64,000 bases of DNA from the NCBI GenBank assembly GCA_950295325.1, contig OX485803.1, forward strand, positions 54,823,554 through 54,887,553, read 5' to 3'. Origin of the DNA: Polytrichum commune (taxonomy: Eukaryota; Streptophyta; Polytrichopsida; Polytrichales; Polytrichaceae). Positions 61,917 through 64,000 of the stretch are shown here, piece after piece (position 1 is the first letter of the stretch; each line of letters opens with the position of its first letter). Below the pieces are notes generated by a model, which saw nothing but the letters and a program-made list of their open reading frames with translations, was not told the DNA's origin and did not search any database. A program made the translations under genes and the position numbers.

Positions 61917-62319
61917 TGTCCTCAATCATCAACCTCATCATTATAACAATTCACAAGAGAATGACGCCCACCTCAAAGATTGATCAACTCTCTGGACTTC
62001 ACCAAAGAATTACATTTCACCCAAGGTACGGAACCCCAAACCGTCAAAGAGGCATTAAGTGGTCCTGATGCCCATGAATGGTAAAAGGCCATGGATGTTG
62101 GATATCAAGCTTTATTCAAAAATAAGACATGGACCCTTACTCAATTACCTCCAAGCCATAACACGGTTGGTTGTAAGGGCGAGGTTACATGTACTGGTCC
62201 CGGTTCATTTTTTGAAAATTACATGGGTGGGTGGGTGGGTGGGAAAAGGGTGGTGCCATGTGCCCATTACACTATGGACCACGAAGTCGGACCACGGAAG
62301 ATGGCCTTTGACAATTGTG

Positions 62320-64000
62320 AGGCCAAACCCCCCACCCTTAAGCGTCCGTAGTCCGAGTAGTGGGTTTGGGCTCACATTCCTCCGCGGTATTGGATTTGAA
62401 CGTGGATGAGTCCATAGTGCAAGGTTCACCCTTCAAGTGGTCTTGGATTTAACTTTGGTCTTTGCTTCCTTTGTCTTGCCATCGCGAGAGTGCTCCACAT
62501 TCTCCATTAATTTGTGCACGTGGTTTATTTTTAAAGAGAGGATGCAAGTGTTAAAAAGAACACTATTCTCTATAGTCAATCTCAAATACATTTACTTGTG
62601 AAAGCCACCATAACACTAACTAGCATAATGTAACTAACTACTTGTCTATGAGCTAATTAGGTAGGCTATCTACTAAGCTCCTTCATGAACCCATCTCTTT
62701 ACTTTCTAATTACATAAACCTAGCTCCTTCATAAACCCAGCTCCTTCATAAACCCAGCTTCTTAGCTTCTAACTAAACAAACCCAGCTCCTTCATAAACC
62801 CAGCTCTTTACTTTCTAACTAAACAAACCCAGCTCCTTCATAAACCCAGCTCCTTCATAAACCCACAACTTTGTAGTTGTAATCCCCAACTACCTCACTA
62901 ATTATTCAAGCCCTTAACTAATCTTCCTACCTAATTTCCCTAATTCTACTAACAACCCCTTTCTAATCACACAATTCTTCTCTAATCCTAAAATCCTAAA
63001 ATCCTAGAGAGGAGAGGGGGAGAGAGAATTTCCTAACTTCACTAAGACCAACTAATCCACACAAGTATATTTTTGCACTCATCACAACATCAAGTGCTCA
63101 ACTCTTAAACATGGAACTTGCAACCACGTGTATTCAAAACATGAACTTTAAGTACCACAAATTGGAATCATGAATTAACTTTAAAATCCTTCACGTCAAC
63201 ACTAATTCTACCAAGAGGTCAAGCCCTCTTCAAGGCTAACAAGCCTTGGCTCTCAAACTAAAAACTAAGCACACATGTGCTCCAATATGGCTTCCCACAC
63301 CCACACTTATAACTCGTGGGGTGCCTTGGAGCACAAAGGAAAGAGAGGATGAGTGAGGGAAGAATGAGGGATTATATAGTAAGCTTGAGGGGGTGAGCAC
63401 CCTCAAGGCTCACGATAAGCCCTTGAGATTTTCTCCTACTTAGTAGGCGCCAATCCTATCTTCTAAGCCTTCCTCCCTCAAATGATCAACAAGGATCCTA
63501 ATTCGAACATTTAACTAGCCTTGGCTTTCTACCTACCACACTTTACCAAACTTGGGATGCTTCAACCCAAACTTAGCCTCCTTCGCTTTCCGCCGCCATA
63601 ACTTTCTCCCCTTACTTTCCCAAATCGTCGCTCACCACTTAATTCAAACCACGATGCTTAACTCGTGATTTGATTGGTGCTTTGAGAATTTGCTTATCCT
63701 CCACCTTGCATTCTTCCTTGGGCCTTCCCCATTAAGTGGCCATGATGAGGTGGTCCACTTGTGCGCTCCATGTGATCCTCCATTCATCCCAATTCGAATG
63801 CACTTGCCTCTTGAGTCACTTTGGTTGTCTCCATCCATTTGTACTAGCCTACTCACTAACTACTCAATCCAAGTTCTCCTTACCTATCCTCATTCACTCA
63901 AATCCTTCCGAAGGTAAAAACACAATAACAACTCACATCCTAGCCTCTTACAACATGGTACTTCTAAGACTAACATTTCACTCTTTTTATATTTTTGTGA
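62320..64000. other. Spacer to the window end
   Basis: No gene recognised. The sequence is AT- and C-rich on the plus strand, with only short chance frames. It lies outside the duplicated segment. Confidence 0.5.
62690..62865. repeat. Tandem 17-bp 'cccagctccttcataaa' repeat
   Basis: About ten full or partial units of 'cccagctccttcataaa', interspersed with 'ctttctaactaaacaaa'. Confidence 0.85.

Larger units (their letters stand above)
55484..62200 (+). mobile_element. Ty1/copia retrotransposon, truncated and broken (copy B)
   Basis: Same insertion as in copy A. The LTR is 55484-55802 with the PBS right after it. Gag opens with an intact ATG at 55900 (copy A has ACG). The protease motif is DSVA. 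The integrase zinc finger reads MGHPSLHK...LCTSC, and the core contains PYTPKQNGVAERKNRT. RT breaks off at VGCK near 62175. The integrase TAA is shared with A. The RT stop differs: EW*KAMD here, GY*ALF in A. It is split by three copy-specific DNA elements and by the old ~600-bp element. The 3' half and 3' LTR are missing in both copies, so the element was already dead when duplicated. Confidence 0.9.
48866..62314. repeat. Segmental duplication, copy B (partner 12170-24123)
   Basis: Direct-orientation counterpart of copy A. Copy-specific insertions are 51753-52006, 56823-58251, 58334-59536 and 59595-59975, and a 59-bp promoter unit is triplicated. Homology ends close to 'gatggcctttgacaa' at about 62314. 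Confidence 0.92.

Noticed and set aside
1-64000. CRISPR arrays, bacterial operons, phage features
   Set aside because: The window is plainly plant nuclear DNA. The tandem arrays have no spacer-repeat structure with unique spacers.

Overview
The window is nuclear DNA from a land plant. It carries spliced genes with GT-AG introns, a plant-type NOP58, two A-type (CYP71-clan-like) cytochrome P450s, Ty1/copia and Ty3/gypsy remnants, a tRNA-derived SINE and many small inverted-repeat DNA elements. The low gene density and AT-rich, heavily transposon-filled spacers suggest a large genome. The P450 and transposase sequences look more like those of a seed-free plant (bryophyte, lycophyte or fern) than a crop, but I cannot fix the lineage from sequence alone.

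Layout. 1-6.4 kb: a complete NOP58 gene on the minus strand (10 coding exons, 642 residues), with its 3' flank at 1-1470 and a telo-box-bearing leader/promoter near 6.1 kb. 6.4-10.6 kb: a gene-poor spacer with a gypsy chromodomain scrap. 10.6-24.1 kb (copy A) and 41.9-62.3 kb (copy B): a direct segmental duplication. Each copy carries one intact four-exon P450 on the minus strand followed by the same dead copia element. 24.6-32.0 kb: a block bracketed by inverted 24-bp repeats. It holds two tandem arrays whose units all carry the same 18-bp dyad, plus a 2.8-kb foldback element with three further insertions nested in it. 33.5-34.1 kb: a diverged second copy of the NOP58 3' flank. 36.3-41.3 kb: a pogo/Tigger-like transposase pseudogene split by a 2.5-kb LTR-type insertion. 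42.6-46.4 kb: a 3.76-kb element with terminal inverted repeats and an unfamiliar transposase-like gene. It is absent from the matching site in copy A. 47.2-47.6 kb: a PIF/Harbinger transposase remnant. 62.3-64 kb: spacer with a short tandem repeat.

The host genes are therefore NOP58 (box C/D snoRNP core) and two recently duplicated P450s. Everything else I can identify is mobile or repetitive. Because copies A and B can be compared base by base, each copy-specific insertion has a readable empty site in the other copy. This defines target-site duplications and exact ends for several otherwise anonymous elements: a SINE, a 599-bp foldback, a 1.43-kb element with an 8-bp TSD carrying an AT-hook ORF, a 1.2-kb pogo-type MITE and others. 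The coordinates of spliced genes below span all exons; exon boundaries are given in the evidence.
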